From: an uncultured Mesocricetibacter sp.
Lineage (GTDB): Bacteria; Pseudomonadota; Gammaproteobacteria; Enterobacterales; Pasteurellaceae
DNA length: 13,504 bases
Direction: 5' to 3'
Assembly: GCA_905373425.1 (NCBI GenBank)
Contig: CAJPST010000038.1
Coordinates: forward strand, 1 to 13,504
The stretch's first letter is position 1; each line of letters starts with the position of its first letter. Below are positions 1 through 6,293 of this stretch, in pieces. Both the position numbers and the translations under genes were made by a program. The notes under the pieces are model-generated. The model was not told where the DNA came from and searched no databases. It saw nothing but the letters and a program-made list of their open reading frames with translations.

Positions 1-74
1 CTGCAAAGCTATAATAATATGGAAAGACAGCAAAGAAAGAGAGCCAATAAAAGAAACAAAAAATGTGGAGTTCA

Positions 75-92
75 GGCGCAACACCCTGCGCC
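75..92. terminator. Hairpin downstream of argE, weak terminator candidate
   Basis: A perfect 6-bp GC-rich stem (GGCGCA at 75-80, TGCGCC at 87-92) closes a 6-nt loop. Read on the minus strand, it lies about 45 nt past the argE stop. A T-run follows only after some 10 further bases (complement of 59-64), so it is not a textbook intrinsic terminator. A 10-bp palindrome (CTAAATTTAG, 93-102) abuts it. It could instead belong to a gene ending left of the window. The 31 open codons in frame 1 (stop at 94-96) have no recognisable sequence, so I do not call them a gene. Confidence 0.35.
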
Positions 93-110
93 CTAAATTT
101 AGATTGATCA

Positions 111-119
111 AAGTGCGGT
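111..119 (+). repeat. DNA uptake signal sequence (USS), extended match
   Basis: AAGTGCGGT core, preceded by A and followed by CG, a T-run and a second T-rich block about ten bases on. This is the best match in the window to the long Haemophilus-type USS. It lies 18 bp past the argE stop and has no inverted partner nearby, so it is not a USS-pair terminator. Confidence 0.95.
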
Positions 120-137
120 CGTTTTTTACGCCGTTTT

Positions 138-1280
138 CTAGCAAAAATGCGTAATTAGCTTAGTCAACAGCTCTCTTGTCGGCTGTAGAAACTCTGCCGC
201 TAAATATTCATCCGGTTGGTGCGCCTGCTCAATGGAACCCGGTCCCAGCACTAATGTCGGGCAAAGCTGCTGGATAAACGGCGCTTCGGTACAATAATTA
301 ACCGCCTCACATTTCTCACCCAACAGTTTTTCCACCACCTGTACCACTTGGGCGGAATGTTGGCACTCATAACCCGGAGTAGCTTCATGCAAATTATGAA
401 GGGACAAACGATCACCGTATTGCGCAAACAGTGGTGCAAGTTTTTCACGCAGCATTTCATCCAAGTCTGCCAAGCGCATACCCGGCAACGGACGAATATC
501 GAAATGTAGTTCGCAGCAAGCACAAATCCGATTAACCGCATCGCCACCATGAATTGCGCCGAAATTCATTGTCGGATACGAAATGTGAAAATCGGCATGT
601 CGATACTTGGCTTTCAGCTCATTACGCATTTGCATTAAATAAGCGGTAGCTTCATGCATGACTTCAATGGCGTTAATCCCTTTGGCTGGATCGCTGGAAT
701 GCCCGCTTTTTCCCACAATCCGCAACGCTTGTGCGATATGCCCCTTGTGTGCATGCACCGGTTGAAGTGAAGTAGGTTCGCCGATAATCGCACAATCAGG
801 GCGAATATGGGCGTGCCGAATAAAAGTGCGTGCCCCCAGCATTGTGGTTTCTTCATCGGCAGTAGCAAGAATGCGTAGTGGCTTGGTAAGTTTAGTCAAA
901 TCAAGACGTGCGATCGCGTCCAATACGAAAGCGAAAAAACCTTTCATATCGGCTGTGCCAAGCCCGTAAAACTTGCCGTCTTTTTCCGTCAGTTTAAACG
1001 GATCAAACGTCCAACGTCCTTCATCAAAAGGTACGGTATCCGTATGCCCCGCCAGAAGCAAACCGCCCTCTCCTTCACCATAAGTTGCCAACAGGTTATA
1101 TTTTCCCCGACTATTTTCAATCGGCAAGATTTCGGTTTTAAAACCCAATGTTGCCAACCAATCCGCCAATAATTCAATCAGTGCTTTATTCGATTGATCA
1201 AATTCAGGCTCGGTGCTACTAATGGTTGGCAAAGCAATGAGTTGGGAATACAGGGTTAAAAAATCGGGAATTTGTTTCAT
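138..1280 (-). CDS. argE: Acetylornithine deacetylase ArgE
   Basis: ArgE hydrolyses N2-acetylornithine to ornithine and acetate, the fifth step of linear arginine synthesis, in the cytoplasm. The product is 380 residues, normal for the M20 metallopeptidase family. Visible metal-site elements are the GHTDTVP motif (H79, D81), GTADMKG (D111), the catalytic/metal pair DEE (E143, E144), GEPT (E168) and the C-terminal QAHQPDE (H354). I choose the ATG at 1280, which has GGA 7 bases upstream. The frame can be extended to a TTG at 1292 with no better ribosome site and only four extra residues. The gene is divergent from argC, as in enteric argE/argCBH, and shares the ARG-box region with it. I could not find a convincing separate promoter for it. 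Confidence 0.96.
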   Translation of the reverse strand: MKQIPDFLTLYSQLIALPTISSTEPEFDQSNKALIELLADWLATLGFKTEILPIENSRGKYNLLATYGEGEGGLLLAGHTDTVPFDEGRWTFDPFKLTEKDGKFYGLGTADMKGFFAFVLDAIARLDLTKLTKPLRILATADEETTMLGARTFIRHAHIRPDCAIIGEPTSLQPVHAHKGHIAQALRIVGKSGHSSDPAKGINAIEVMHEATAYLMQMRNELKAKYRHADFHISYPTMNFGAIHGGDAVNRICACCELHFDIRPLPGMRLADLDEMLREKLAPLFAQYGDRLSLHNLHEATPGYECQHSAQVVQVVEKLLGEKCEAVNYCTEAPFIQQLCPTLVLGPGSIEQAHQPDEYLAAEFLQPTRELLTKLITHFC

Positions 1281-1300
1281 AATGACATCCAAATAAAAAG

Positions 1301-1329
1301 TTGCTTTTTAAATAATTATGCAGAATAAT
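1301..1329 (+). promoter_or_regulatory. Putative argC promoter
   Basis: TTGCTT at 1301-1306 (3 of 6 to the sigma70 -35) and AATAAT at 1324-1329 (5 of 6 to the -10) are separated by 17 bp. A start near 1336 would leave a short leader before the argC ATG at 1360. The element overlaps the first ARG box, which is where a repressor would block it. Confidence 0.5.
1307..1324. promoter_or_regulatory. ArgR operator candidate (ARG box 1)
   Basis: The 18-mer TTTAAATAATTATGCAGA fits 14 of the 16 defined positions of the Escherichia coli ARG box consensus (wnTGAATwwwwATTCAnw). The mismatches are A for G in the left half and G for T in the right half. It lies between argE and argC and covers the spacer and -10 of the putative argC promoter. 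The consensus is quoted from established knowledge, and the operator role is inferred. Confidence 0.6.
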
Positions 1330-1345
1330 AGCATAATTACGCGCA
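1328..1345. promoter_or_regulatory. ArgR operator candidate (ARG box 2)
   Basis: It fits 11 of the 16 defined ARG box positions, with an intact AATTA core. It begins exactly 3 bp after box 1, the spacing known for paired boxes bound by hexameric ArgR. Alone it would be unconvincing in AT-rich DNA; the spacing is the main support. An overlapping 9-bp perfect inverted repeat (1313-1321 and 1331-1339, 9-bp gap) spans parts of both boxes. Confidence 0.45.
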
Positions 1346-1359
1346 AGGGGGACTGTTTT

Positions 1360-2382
1360 ATGAGCAAAAAAGCCATCATTATCGGCGCAAGCGGTTATAC
1401 CGGCGTGGAGCTCGCACGGATTTTAACCCGTCATCCGAATTTTGAACTGAGTGGACTATATGTGTCAAGCGATAGTCAGGACGCCAATAAAGCCCTTTCC
1501 GATTTGTATCCGCAACTCAAACAGATATGTGATCTGCCGTTGCAGGCGCTACCGAAAACGCCTGAAAAACTGACCGCACTTTCACAATCCGCAGACGCGG
1601 TATTCCTTGCCACGGCACATGAAGTCAGCCATGATTTAGCACCGCTGTTCTTGCAAGGCGACAGCAAAGTGTTTGATTTGTCGGGTGCGTATCGAGTTAA
1701 TAACTCGGAATTTTATACGGAGTTTTATGGTTTCAACCATCAATTCCCCGAGCTACTGAAGAAAGCGGTGTACGGTTTGGCGGAATGGAACGCAGCACAA
1801 ATCAAACAAACCGATCTAGTGGCTGTGGCGGGCTGCTATCCGACGGTTTCACAGCTCTGCTTAAAACCGTTAATTGAAAATAACTTGTTGGATCTCTATC
1901 AGCTACCGATTATCAATGCCGTCAGCGGCGTAAGTGGTGCGGGGCGTAAGGCAGGTTTAACTACGGCTTTCTGCGAAGTCAGTTTGAATCCTTACGGTGT
2001 GTTTAATCACCGCCATCAACCGGAAATTGCCACTCACTTGGGGACAGAAGTCATTTTCACCCCGCATTTGGGTAATTTCAAACGCGGCATTTTAGCGACT
2101 ATTACCGCAAAATTAAAAGCGAATGTCACAGCCGAACAAATTAACACAGCCTATCGACAATATTATACCGACAAGCCGTTAATACGACTGTACGAACAAG
2201 GCTTTCCAAGCATTAAAGCGGTGGAATTCACGCCTTATTGCGACATCGGCTTTGCAGTCAAAAACGGGCATATCATTATTATCGGTGCAGAAGACAATCT
2301 GCTTAAAGGTGCGGCAGCGCAGGCAGTGCAATGCGCCAATATCCGATTTGATTTTAACGAAACGGCAGGACTAATCTCATGA
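1360..2382 (+). CDS. argC: N-acetyl-gamma-glutamyl-phosphate reductase ArgC
   Basis: ArgC reduces N-acetylglutamyl phosphate to the semialdehyde with NADPH, the third step of arginine synthesis. From the ATG at 1360 (ribosome site AAGGGG) the protein has 340 residues. An in-frame ATG at 1318 lies inside the operator and lacks a ribosome site, so I reject it. The nucleotide-binding GASGYTG loop is at 9-15, the catalytic cysteine is C159 in AGCYPT, the [10 protein letters not shown] segment is at 189-198, and the active-site histidine lies in [10 protein letters not shown] (H219). The sequence closely resembles the E. coli enzyme as I recall it. One difference is a short insertion near residues 65-76, where a USS is encoded. 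The last 4 bp overlap argB, implying translational coupling. Confidence 0.97.
   Translation: MSKKAIIIGASGYTGVELARILTRHPNFELSGLYVSSDSQDANKALSDLYPQLKQICDLPLQALPKTPEKLTALSQSADAVFLATAHEVSHDLAPLFLQGDSKVFDLSGAYRVNNSEFYTEFYGFNHQFPELLKKAVYGLAEWNAAQIKQTDLVAVAGCYPTVSQLCLKPLIENNLLDLYQLPIINAVSGVSGAGRKAGLTTAFCEVSLNPYGVFNHRHQPEIATHLGTEVIFTPHLGNFKRGILATITAKLKANVTAEQINTAYRQYYTDKPLIRLYEQGFPSIKAVEFTPYCDIGFAVKNGHIIIIGAEDNLLKGAAAQAVQCANIRFDFNETAGLIS
1573..1581 (-). repeat. USS inside argC
   Basis: Reverse-strand core (ACCGCACTT on +), read in the argC frame as Leu-Thr-Ala-Leu, residues 71-74. It lies in a 29-bp segment (1554-1582) that recurs in argB with a single mismatch. Confidence 0.95.
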
Positions 2383-3152
2383 GACCCTTAGTAATAAAAC
2401 TTGGTGGCGTATTGTTGGACACGCCGGCAGCAATGGAAAATCTGTTCACTGCATTGGCGGACTATCAGAAAAACTTTGCCCGCCCGTTATTAATCGTACA
2501 TGGTGGCGGTTGCGTGGTAGATGACTTAATGCAACGCCTCGATTTGCCGGTGAAGAAGAAAAACGGCCTACGGGTTACCCCAAGCGATCAAATTGATATT
2601 ATCGTCGGGGCATTAGCCGGCATTGCCAATAAAACCTTGGTAGCACAAGCGGCAAAATTTAAGTTAAACCCGGTCGGGTTGTGTTTGGCAGATGGCAATT
2701 TGACCAAAGCGGCACAATTTGATCCCGAGTTAGGCCATGTTGCCACGGTTGTGCCACGTAACCCGAGCTTATTAAACAATTTGCTCGCTGAGGCCTTTCT
2801 ACCGATTATCAGCTCTATTGCCGTTGATGAAAACGGCTTATTGATGAACGTCAATGCAGACCAAGCGGCAACCGCAATAGCCGCGTTAATCGATGCAGAT
2901 TTAGTCATGCTCTCTGATGTAGATGGCGTGTTAAATACGGATAAACAGCTGTTACATGAATTAAACACCGTGCAAATAGAACAATTAATCGCCGATCAAG
3001 TGATCACTGACGGCATGATCGTGAAAGTCAACGCGGCATTGGACGCGGCGAAAATTCTTAATCGTGGCGTAGATATCGCCAATTGGAAAACGCCCGAAAA
3101 ACTGACCGCACTTTTCGCCGGCGAAATCATCGGAACAAGGATAACACCGTAA
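2379..3152 (+). CDS. argB: Acetylglutamate kinase ArgB
   Basis: ArgB phosphorylates N-acetylglutamate with ATP, the second step of arginine synthesis. The product is 257 residues, the usual length of the short enterobacterial-type enzyme, which lacks the N-terminal extension seen in the arginine-inhibited hexameric type; control is therefore probably transcriptional. Motifs of the amino acid kinase fold are visible: KLGG at 7-10 (K8), HGGGCVVDD at 41-49, the KKKNGLRVT block at 59-67, NVNADQAA at 157-164, LSDVDG at 178-183 and the ITDGMIVKV segment at 209-217 (K216). It starts within the end of argC (ATGA overlap). Residues 237-245 (KTPEKLTAL) are encoded by a USS-containing stretch that is nearly identical to one in argC. 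No clear terminator follows. Confidence 0.97.
   Translation: MRPLVIKLGGVLLDTPAAMENLFTALADYQKNFARPLLIVHGGGCVVDDLMQRLDLPVKKKNGLRVTPSDQIDIIVGALAGIANKTLVAQAAKFKLNPVGLCLADGNLTKAAQFDPELGHVATVVPRNPSLLNNLLAEAFLPIISSIAVDENGLLMNVNADQAATAIAALIDADLVMLSDVDGVLNTDKQLLHELNTVQIEQLIADQVITDGMIVKVNAALDAAKILNRGVDIANWKTPEKLTALFAGEIIGTRITP
3105..3113 (-). repeat. USS inside argB
   Basis: ACCGCACTT on +, 40 bp before the argB stop. The reading phase (Leu-Thr-Ala-Leu) and the upstream bases match the argC copy. Confidence 0.95.
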
Positions 3153-3220
3153 ATCTTTCCCTGTCTTATAAGGTTCGGTAAAATAAAAATTTAGATTTGT
3201 CTAATTTTATTAAACATACA

Positions 3221-3237
3221 AGCATATAATATATGCT
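3221..3237. promoter_or_regulatory. Palindrome over a perfect -10 in the argH leader
   Basis: Seven-bp arms (AGCATAT and ATATGCT) flank a 3-bp centre, and the TATAAT hexamer sits at 3225-3230 within the palindrome. No good -35 stands at normal spacing: TTGTCT at 3197-3202 is 22 bp away. A start near 3237 would leave about 30 nt of leader before argH. The palindrome could be a repressor operator over the argH promoter, but it does not fit the ARG box well in any register I tried. The remainder of the 115-bp gap is AT-rich with no other feature I can support. Confidence 0.45.
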
Positions 3238-3267
3238 GGCAATTTAGCTCATACAAAGGAAATCACT

Positions 3268-4644
3268 ATGGCATTATGGGGCGGTCGCTTCACGCAGGCG
3301 GCGGATAAACGGTTTAAAGACTTCAACGACTCACTACGCTTTGACTACCGTTTGGCGGAACAAGACATCGAAGGTTCCATCGGTTGGTCGAAAGCATTGG
3401 TCAGCGTAGGTGTGTTGACAGCGCAAGAACAGCACGAACTGGAAGAGGCGTTAAACCAGTTATTGATTGAAGTGCGGTCAAATCCGCAAGCGATTTTACA
3501 AGACGACGCGGAAGATATTCACAGTTGGGTGGAAAGTAAACTAATCAATAAAGTAGGCGATCTTGGCAAGAAGCTACATACCGGACGCAGTCGTAACGAT
3601 CAGGTGGCGCTTGATATCAAAATGTGGTGTAAAGCGCAGGTATTAGAATTGCAAAAAAGCCTGCGTGAGTTGCAGGCGAAATTAGTACTAACTGCGGAAA
3701 ATACCCAAGATGCCGTTATGCCGGGTTACACTCATTTGCAGCGCGCCCAACCGATTACCTTCGCTCATTGGTGCATGGCTTATGTGGAAATGCTGGAGCG
3801 TGATTATTCGCGCCTCACTGACGCCTATAATCGAATGAACAGCTGCCCTCTTGGGAGTGGTGCATTAGCCGGAACGGCGTATGCGATTGATCGCGAACAG
3901 TTGGCACAGGATTTAGATTTCGCCTACGCCACGCGCAATAGCTTAGACAGCGTATCCGATCGCGATCATATTATCGAACTGTTGTCCTCTGCTTCGCTCA
4001 GTATGGCGCATTTGTCGCGTTTTGCTGAAGATATGATTATTTTTAATAGTGGTGAAGCGGATTTTGTGGAACTTTCCGACCGCGTGACTTCCGGCTCTTC
4101 TTTAATGCCACAGAAAAAAAATCCGGATGCGTGCGAATTAATTCGCGGTAAAGCCGGCCGAGTCATCGGTTCGTTAATGGGTATGCTTACCACAGTGAAG
4201 GGCTTACCACTGGCATATAATAAAGATATGCAGGAAGACAAAGAAGGTATTTTTGATGCGCTGGACACTTGGCATGACTGCCTGACTATGGCAACCTTCG
4301 TGCTGGAAGACATTAAAGTTAATGTTGAACGCACGCGTGAAGCCGCATTGAAAGGTTATTCCAATGCCACCGAGCTGGCAGACTATCTGGTTGCCAAAGG
4401 TGTGCCGTTCCGTGATTCACACCATATTGTAGGCGAAACCGTGGTCTATGCCATCAGCGTTCAGAAAGGGTTAGAAGACTTAACAGTAGAAGAATTCCGT
4501 CGCTTCAGCGATGTGATAACGGATGACGTGTACGACATTCTGTCGCTACAATCTTGTTTGGACAAACGCTGTGCCAAAGGCGGCGTGTCGCCTGCTCGTG
4601 TAAGAGAAGCCATCTTGGAAGCAAAAGTGCGGTTGAAAATCTAG
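3268..4644 (+). CDS. argH: Argininosuccinate lyase ArgH
   Basis: ArgH splits argininosuccinate into arginine and fumarate, the last step of arginine synthesis, and belongs to the fumarase/aspartase superfamily. The 458-residue length is normal. Visible family elements are WGGRF at 4-8, HTGRSRNDQ at 104-112, the general region of the catalytic histidine ([11 protein letters not shown]155) and the signature loop [14 protein letters not shown] at 274-287, which bears the catalytic serine (S277). The start has a good ribosome site (AAAGGAAAT). The gene is separated from argB by 115 bp with its own -10, so it may be transcribed alone as well as from the argC promoter. argG, its usual metabolic partner, is not in this window. 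Two USS copies lie inside the gene. Confidence 0.97.
   Translation: MALWGGRFTQAADKRFKDFNDSLRFDYRLAEQDIEGSIGWSKALVSVGVLTAQEQHELEEALNQLLIEVRSNPQAILQDDAEDIHSWVESKLINKVGDLGKKLHTGRSRNDQVALDIKMWCKAQVLELQKSLRELQAKLVLTAENTQDAVMPGYTHLQRAQPITFAHWCMAYVEMLERDYSRLTDAYNRMNSCPLGSGALAGTAYAIDREQLAQDLDFAYATRNSLDSVSDRDHIIELLSSASLSMAHLSRFAEDMIIFNSGEADFVELSDRVTSGSSLMPQKKNPDACELIRGKAGRVIGSLMGMLTTVKGLPLAYNKDMQEDKEGIFDALDTWHDCLTMATFVLEDIKVNVERTREAALKGYSNATELADYLVAKGVPFRDSHHIVGETVVYAISVQKGLEDLTVEEFRRFSDVITDDVYDILSLQSCLDKRCAKGGVSPARVREAILEAKVRLKI
3470..3478 (+). repeat. USS inside argH (5' part)
   Basis: AAGTGCGGT read as part of Glu-Val-Arg (residues 68-70), followed by Ser. It is in the same phase as the copy at the end of the gene. 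Confidence 0.95.
4625..4633 (+). repeat. USS at the 3' end of argH
   Basis: AAGTGCGGT encodes Lys-Val-Arg, residues 453-455, six codons before the end. Its final T is also the first base of the putative yggT -35 hexamer. Confidence 0.95.
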
Positions 4645-4662
4645 CCGTTTTATATCTATAAT
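4633..4662 (+). promoter_or_regulatory. Putative yggT promoter
   Basis: TTGAAA at 4633-4638 (5 of 6 to the -35) and TATAAT at 4657-4662 (6 of 6) are separated by 18 bp. This is the best sigma70-like promoter I find in the window. The -35 lies in the last codons of argH and the -10 just past its stop. Transcription would begin near 4669, about 24 nt before the yggT ATG. Confidence 0.7.
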
Positions 4663-4692
4663 GCGCTTAATTCAATATAGAAAAGGAAAAAA

Positions 4693-5262
4693 ATGAATTC
4701 AATTCAATATTTAATCAGTACGTTACTTGGTTTATACATGCTGATTGTAATGCTGCGAATGTGGTTTCAATACTGCAGCGTCGATTTCTACAACCCAATT
4801 TCTCAAGCGATTGTAAAAATTACCGATCCCGTATTGGTACCATTGCGCAAAGCCTTGCCTACCGTGAAAAACATTGATCTTGCGGCAATTCTATTTGTTG
4901 CGGTACTCGGTGCGGTAAAAATGCCTTTATTACATATTTTGGGCGGAACTTGGTCGACGGAAATGATCGGTCAAGGTTGGATTCATTTTCTACTGCTCGG
5001 CGTGTTAAGCGTAGTAAAAGTATTCAGCGAAATGATCTTATACATCATCTTTTTCGGCGCGATTTTAAGTTGGTTCAGCCGTGGTAACGATCCGTTCGGT
5101 TATTTATTATACCAACTGGGGGAACCTGTGCTATCGCCAATCCGTAAATTTCTGCCTAAAACAGGGATGATCGATTTTTCCCCTATGATTCTGGCAATCG
5201 CATTATTATTCGGCAACCGCTTAATGTACGATATATTCGGTACATTATGGGCAGCGGCTTAA
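4693..5262 (+). CDS. yggT: YggT family integral membrane protein
   Basis: This is an inner-membrane protein of two tandem YGGT units (Pfam YGGT). The duplication is visible. In the first unit an NPISQAI segment is followed by DPVLVPLRKALPTVKNIDLA (roughly 34-64). In the second, DPFGYLL is followed by EPVLSPIRKFLPKTGMIDFS (roughly 133-163). Each unit is bracketed by hydrophobic helices, giving about four membrane segments. The length of 189 residues is normal. The start follows an AAGGAAA ribosome site. yggT commonly neighbours yggU in gamma-proteobacteria, as here. Its biochemical role is not settled; links to osmotic or potassium stress have been reported for the E. coli protein. It is likely co-transcribed with yggU, 39 bp away. 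Confidence 0.93.
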   Translation: MNSIQYLISTLLGLYMLIVMLRMWFQYCSVDFYNPISQAIVKITDPVLVPLRKALPTVKNIDLAAILFVAVLGAVKMPLLHILGGTWSTEMIGQGWIHFLLLGVLSVVKVFSEMILYIIFFGAILSWFSRGNDPFGYLLYQLGEPVLSPIRKFLPKTGMIDFSPMILAIALLFGNRLMYDIFGTLWAAA

Positions 5263-5270
5263 GTGCTTAA

Positions 5271-5279
5271 AAGTGCGGT
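5271..5279 (+). repeat. USS between yggT and yggU
   Basis: AAGTGCGGT followed by CGGTTTTTGACGGATTTTG, a good match to the extended T-rich USS flank. A shorter AAGTGC lies 10 bp upstream (5261-5266), overlapping the yggT stop codon. Confidence 0.95.
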
Positions 5280-5301
5280 CGGTTTTTGACGGATTTTGTA
5301 A

Positions 5302-5592
5302 ATGACGGCGGTAGAACAAACGGAACAAGGCTTACGGTTGCGAATCTTCCTGCAACCCAAAGCCGCTAAAGATCATATCGTCGGCTTACACGGAGACGAA
5401 CTAAAAATCAGCATTACCGCCCCACCTATCGCTGGTCAAGCCAACGCCCATTTGCTCAAATTCCTCGGGAAGCTATTCAAGGTGCCCAAAACTGCAATTA
5501 TCTTAGAAAAAGGCGAACTTAACCGCCACAAACAAATATTAATCCCCGAACCTAAACAGATACCTGAAGAAATTCGGGGATTCATAAAATAA
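5302..5592 (+). CDS. yggU: DUF167 family protein YggU
   Basis: This is a small cytoplasmic protein of 96 residues, a normal length for the DUF167/YggU family, whose molecular function is unknown. The family pattern is clear: [11 protein letters not shown] near the N-terminus (14-24), [20 protein letters not shown] in the middle (37-56), the FKVPKT turn and the [13 protein letters not shown] strand-helix near the end. The ribosome site is weak (GGA 11 bases before the ATG). It sits behind yggT as in E. coli; the rdgB gene that follows in E. coli is absent here. It converges on the DUF1287 gene, with only 37 bp between the two stops, and I see no strong terminator in that gap. Confidence 0.92.
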   Translation: MTAVEQTEQGLRLRIFLQPKAAKDHIVGLHGDELKISITAPPIAGQANAHLLKFLGKLFKVPKTAIILEKGELNRHKQILIPEPKQIPEEIRGFIK

Positions 5593-5603
5593 CAAAAAAA
5601 GCG

Positions 5604-5612
5604 ACCGCACTT
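5604..5612 (-). repeat. USS between convergent yggU and the DUF1287 gene
   Basis: ACCGCACTT on +, with A-rich bases to its left that form the T-rich USS flank on the minus strand (GCTTTTTTTG). That T-run could serve as the tail of a terminator for the minus-strand gene, but no strong stem precedes it. Confidence 0.95.
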
Positions 5613-5629
5613 TAGGGATTAATACCCAC

Positions 5630-6196
5630 CTAATAGCGAAAATGCCCGATCATCTTGTATCTAAAGAGAATGTCTTCTTCCTGCGTGCCTCGTCCGATAT
5701 TATGGATAATTAGCGGCGTGCCATCGGCTGTAGTTTTGTCAGAGACGATACCGATATGCGGCTGGTTGCCGGACAATCGCCAAGTGACGATATCGCCCGC
5801 TTTAAAAGTGCTTATATCGGTTAGGGAAAGGCTTTGTCCGTAACGTTTGAAAAAGGTTTCCAAATTCGGCACTCGACGATGATCGATATTAGAATCTGTG
5901 GATTTCAATCCCCATAATTTGGGATAAGAATTCCAAGCCTTCTTCATATCCTGATGAACAAGTTGTTGCAAATCAATTTGTTGTTGTCGCAAAGCACGGA
6001 TAACCACATCAGTGCATACCCCTGAATGTAACGGCACATCCCCCATTGGATAGGCAATTTTGCGATAACTCGGATCGTAACTTACAGTAACATTGATTTG
6101 CCCGCGAGCATCATTGACTAATTGCTGGGGAGCAATCGCAGCAAACGCGGAAAAACTATACAATGTAAAAAACGCACTTAGCAAAAATCTCGGCAT
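5630..6196 (-). CDS. Secreted DUF1287 protein, YijF-like
   Basis: The 188-residue product opens with a typical Sec signal peptide (MPRFLL, a hydrophobic core, then AFAA; cleavage probably after residue 19 or 20), so it should act in the periplasm. The rest fits DUF1287, the family of E. coli YijF, with a papain/NlpC-P60-like layout: a cysteine at the head of a helix (HSGVCTDVVIRAL, C61), a FKAGDIVTWR strand (131-140), a PHIGIVSD strand with H147 and a final LIIHNIGRG strand with H165. Cys and His in these places suggest a hydrolase or amidase; this is inferred, and the substrate is unknown. A GAGGT ribosome site precedes the ATG. It follows the YddA-like exporter on the same strand, 97 bp downstream, and a USS lies beyond each end. 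Confidence 0.85.
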   Translation of the reverse strand: MPRFLLSAFFTLYSFSAFAAIAPQQLVNDARGQINVTVSYDPSYRKIAYPMGDVPLHSGVCTDVVIRALRQQQIDLQQLVHQDMKKAWNSYPKLWGLKSTDSNIDHRRVPNLETFFKRYGQSLSLTDISTFKAGDIVTWRLSGNQPHIGIVSDKTTADGTPLIIHNIGRGTQEEDILFRYKMIGHFRY

Positions 6197-6249
6197 AATG
6201 ACCTCGAAGTAAAAGTCAATTTATTGAGCTGTATTAAAAAAACTTACCA

Positions 6250-6289
6250 AAAACCGACCGCACTTTTCATCAAAATAACGATCGGTTTT
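6250..6289 (-). terminator. Possible terminator of the YddA-like exporter gene
   Basis: Eight-bp arms (AAAACCGA at 6250-6257, TCGGTTTT at 6282-6289) flank a 24-nt loop. On the minus strand the second arm ends in TTTTT just past the gene stop at 6294. The loop is long and the stem weak, so partial read-through into the DUF1287 gene is plausible. Confidence 0.35.
6257..6265 (-). repeat. USS between the exporter and DUF1287 genes
   Basis: ACCGCACTT on +; on the minus strand it reads AAGTGCGGTCGGTTTTTGG, with a good T-rich flank. Its first + base closes one arm of the hairpin at 6250-6289. It has the same orientation as the copy at 5604. Confidence 0.95.
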
Positions 6290-6293
6290 CCGT

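Noticed and set aside
1..93. Open frame 1 ending in TAA at 94-96, possible tail of an upstream gene
   Set aside because: Only 31 lysine- and arginine-rich codons with no recognisable motif, and a stable hairpin covers its end. The remaining frames are no better.
111..137. USS-pair terminator after argE
   Set aside because: There is a single USS here, with no reverse copy within hairpin distance.
1318..1359. N-terminal extension of ArgC from the ATG at 1318
   Set aside because: It lies within the operator and -10 region, has no ribosome site, and adds residues absent from the E. coli protein as I recall it.
3220..3237. ARG box in the argH leader
   Set aside because: No register of this palindrome matched the ARG consensus at more than about half of the positions.
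5593..5629. Strong bidirectional terminator between yggU and the DUF1287 gene
   Set aside because: Only a GGG/CCC mini-stem and one USS with a T-run; no stable stem.
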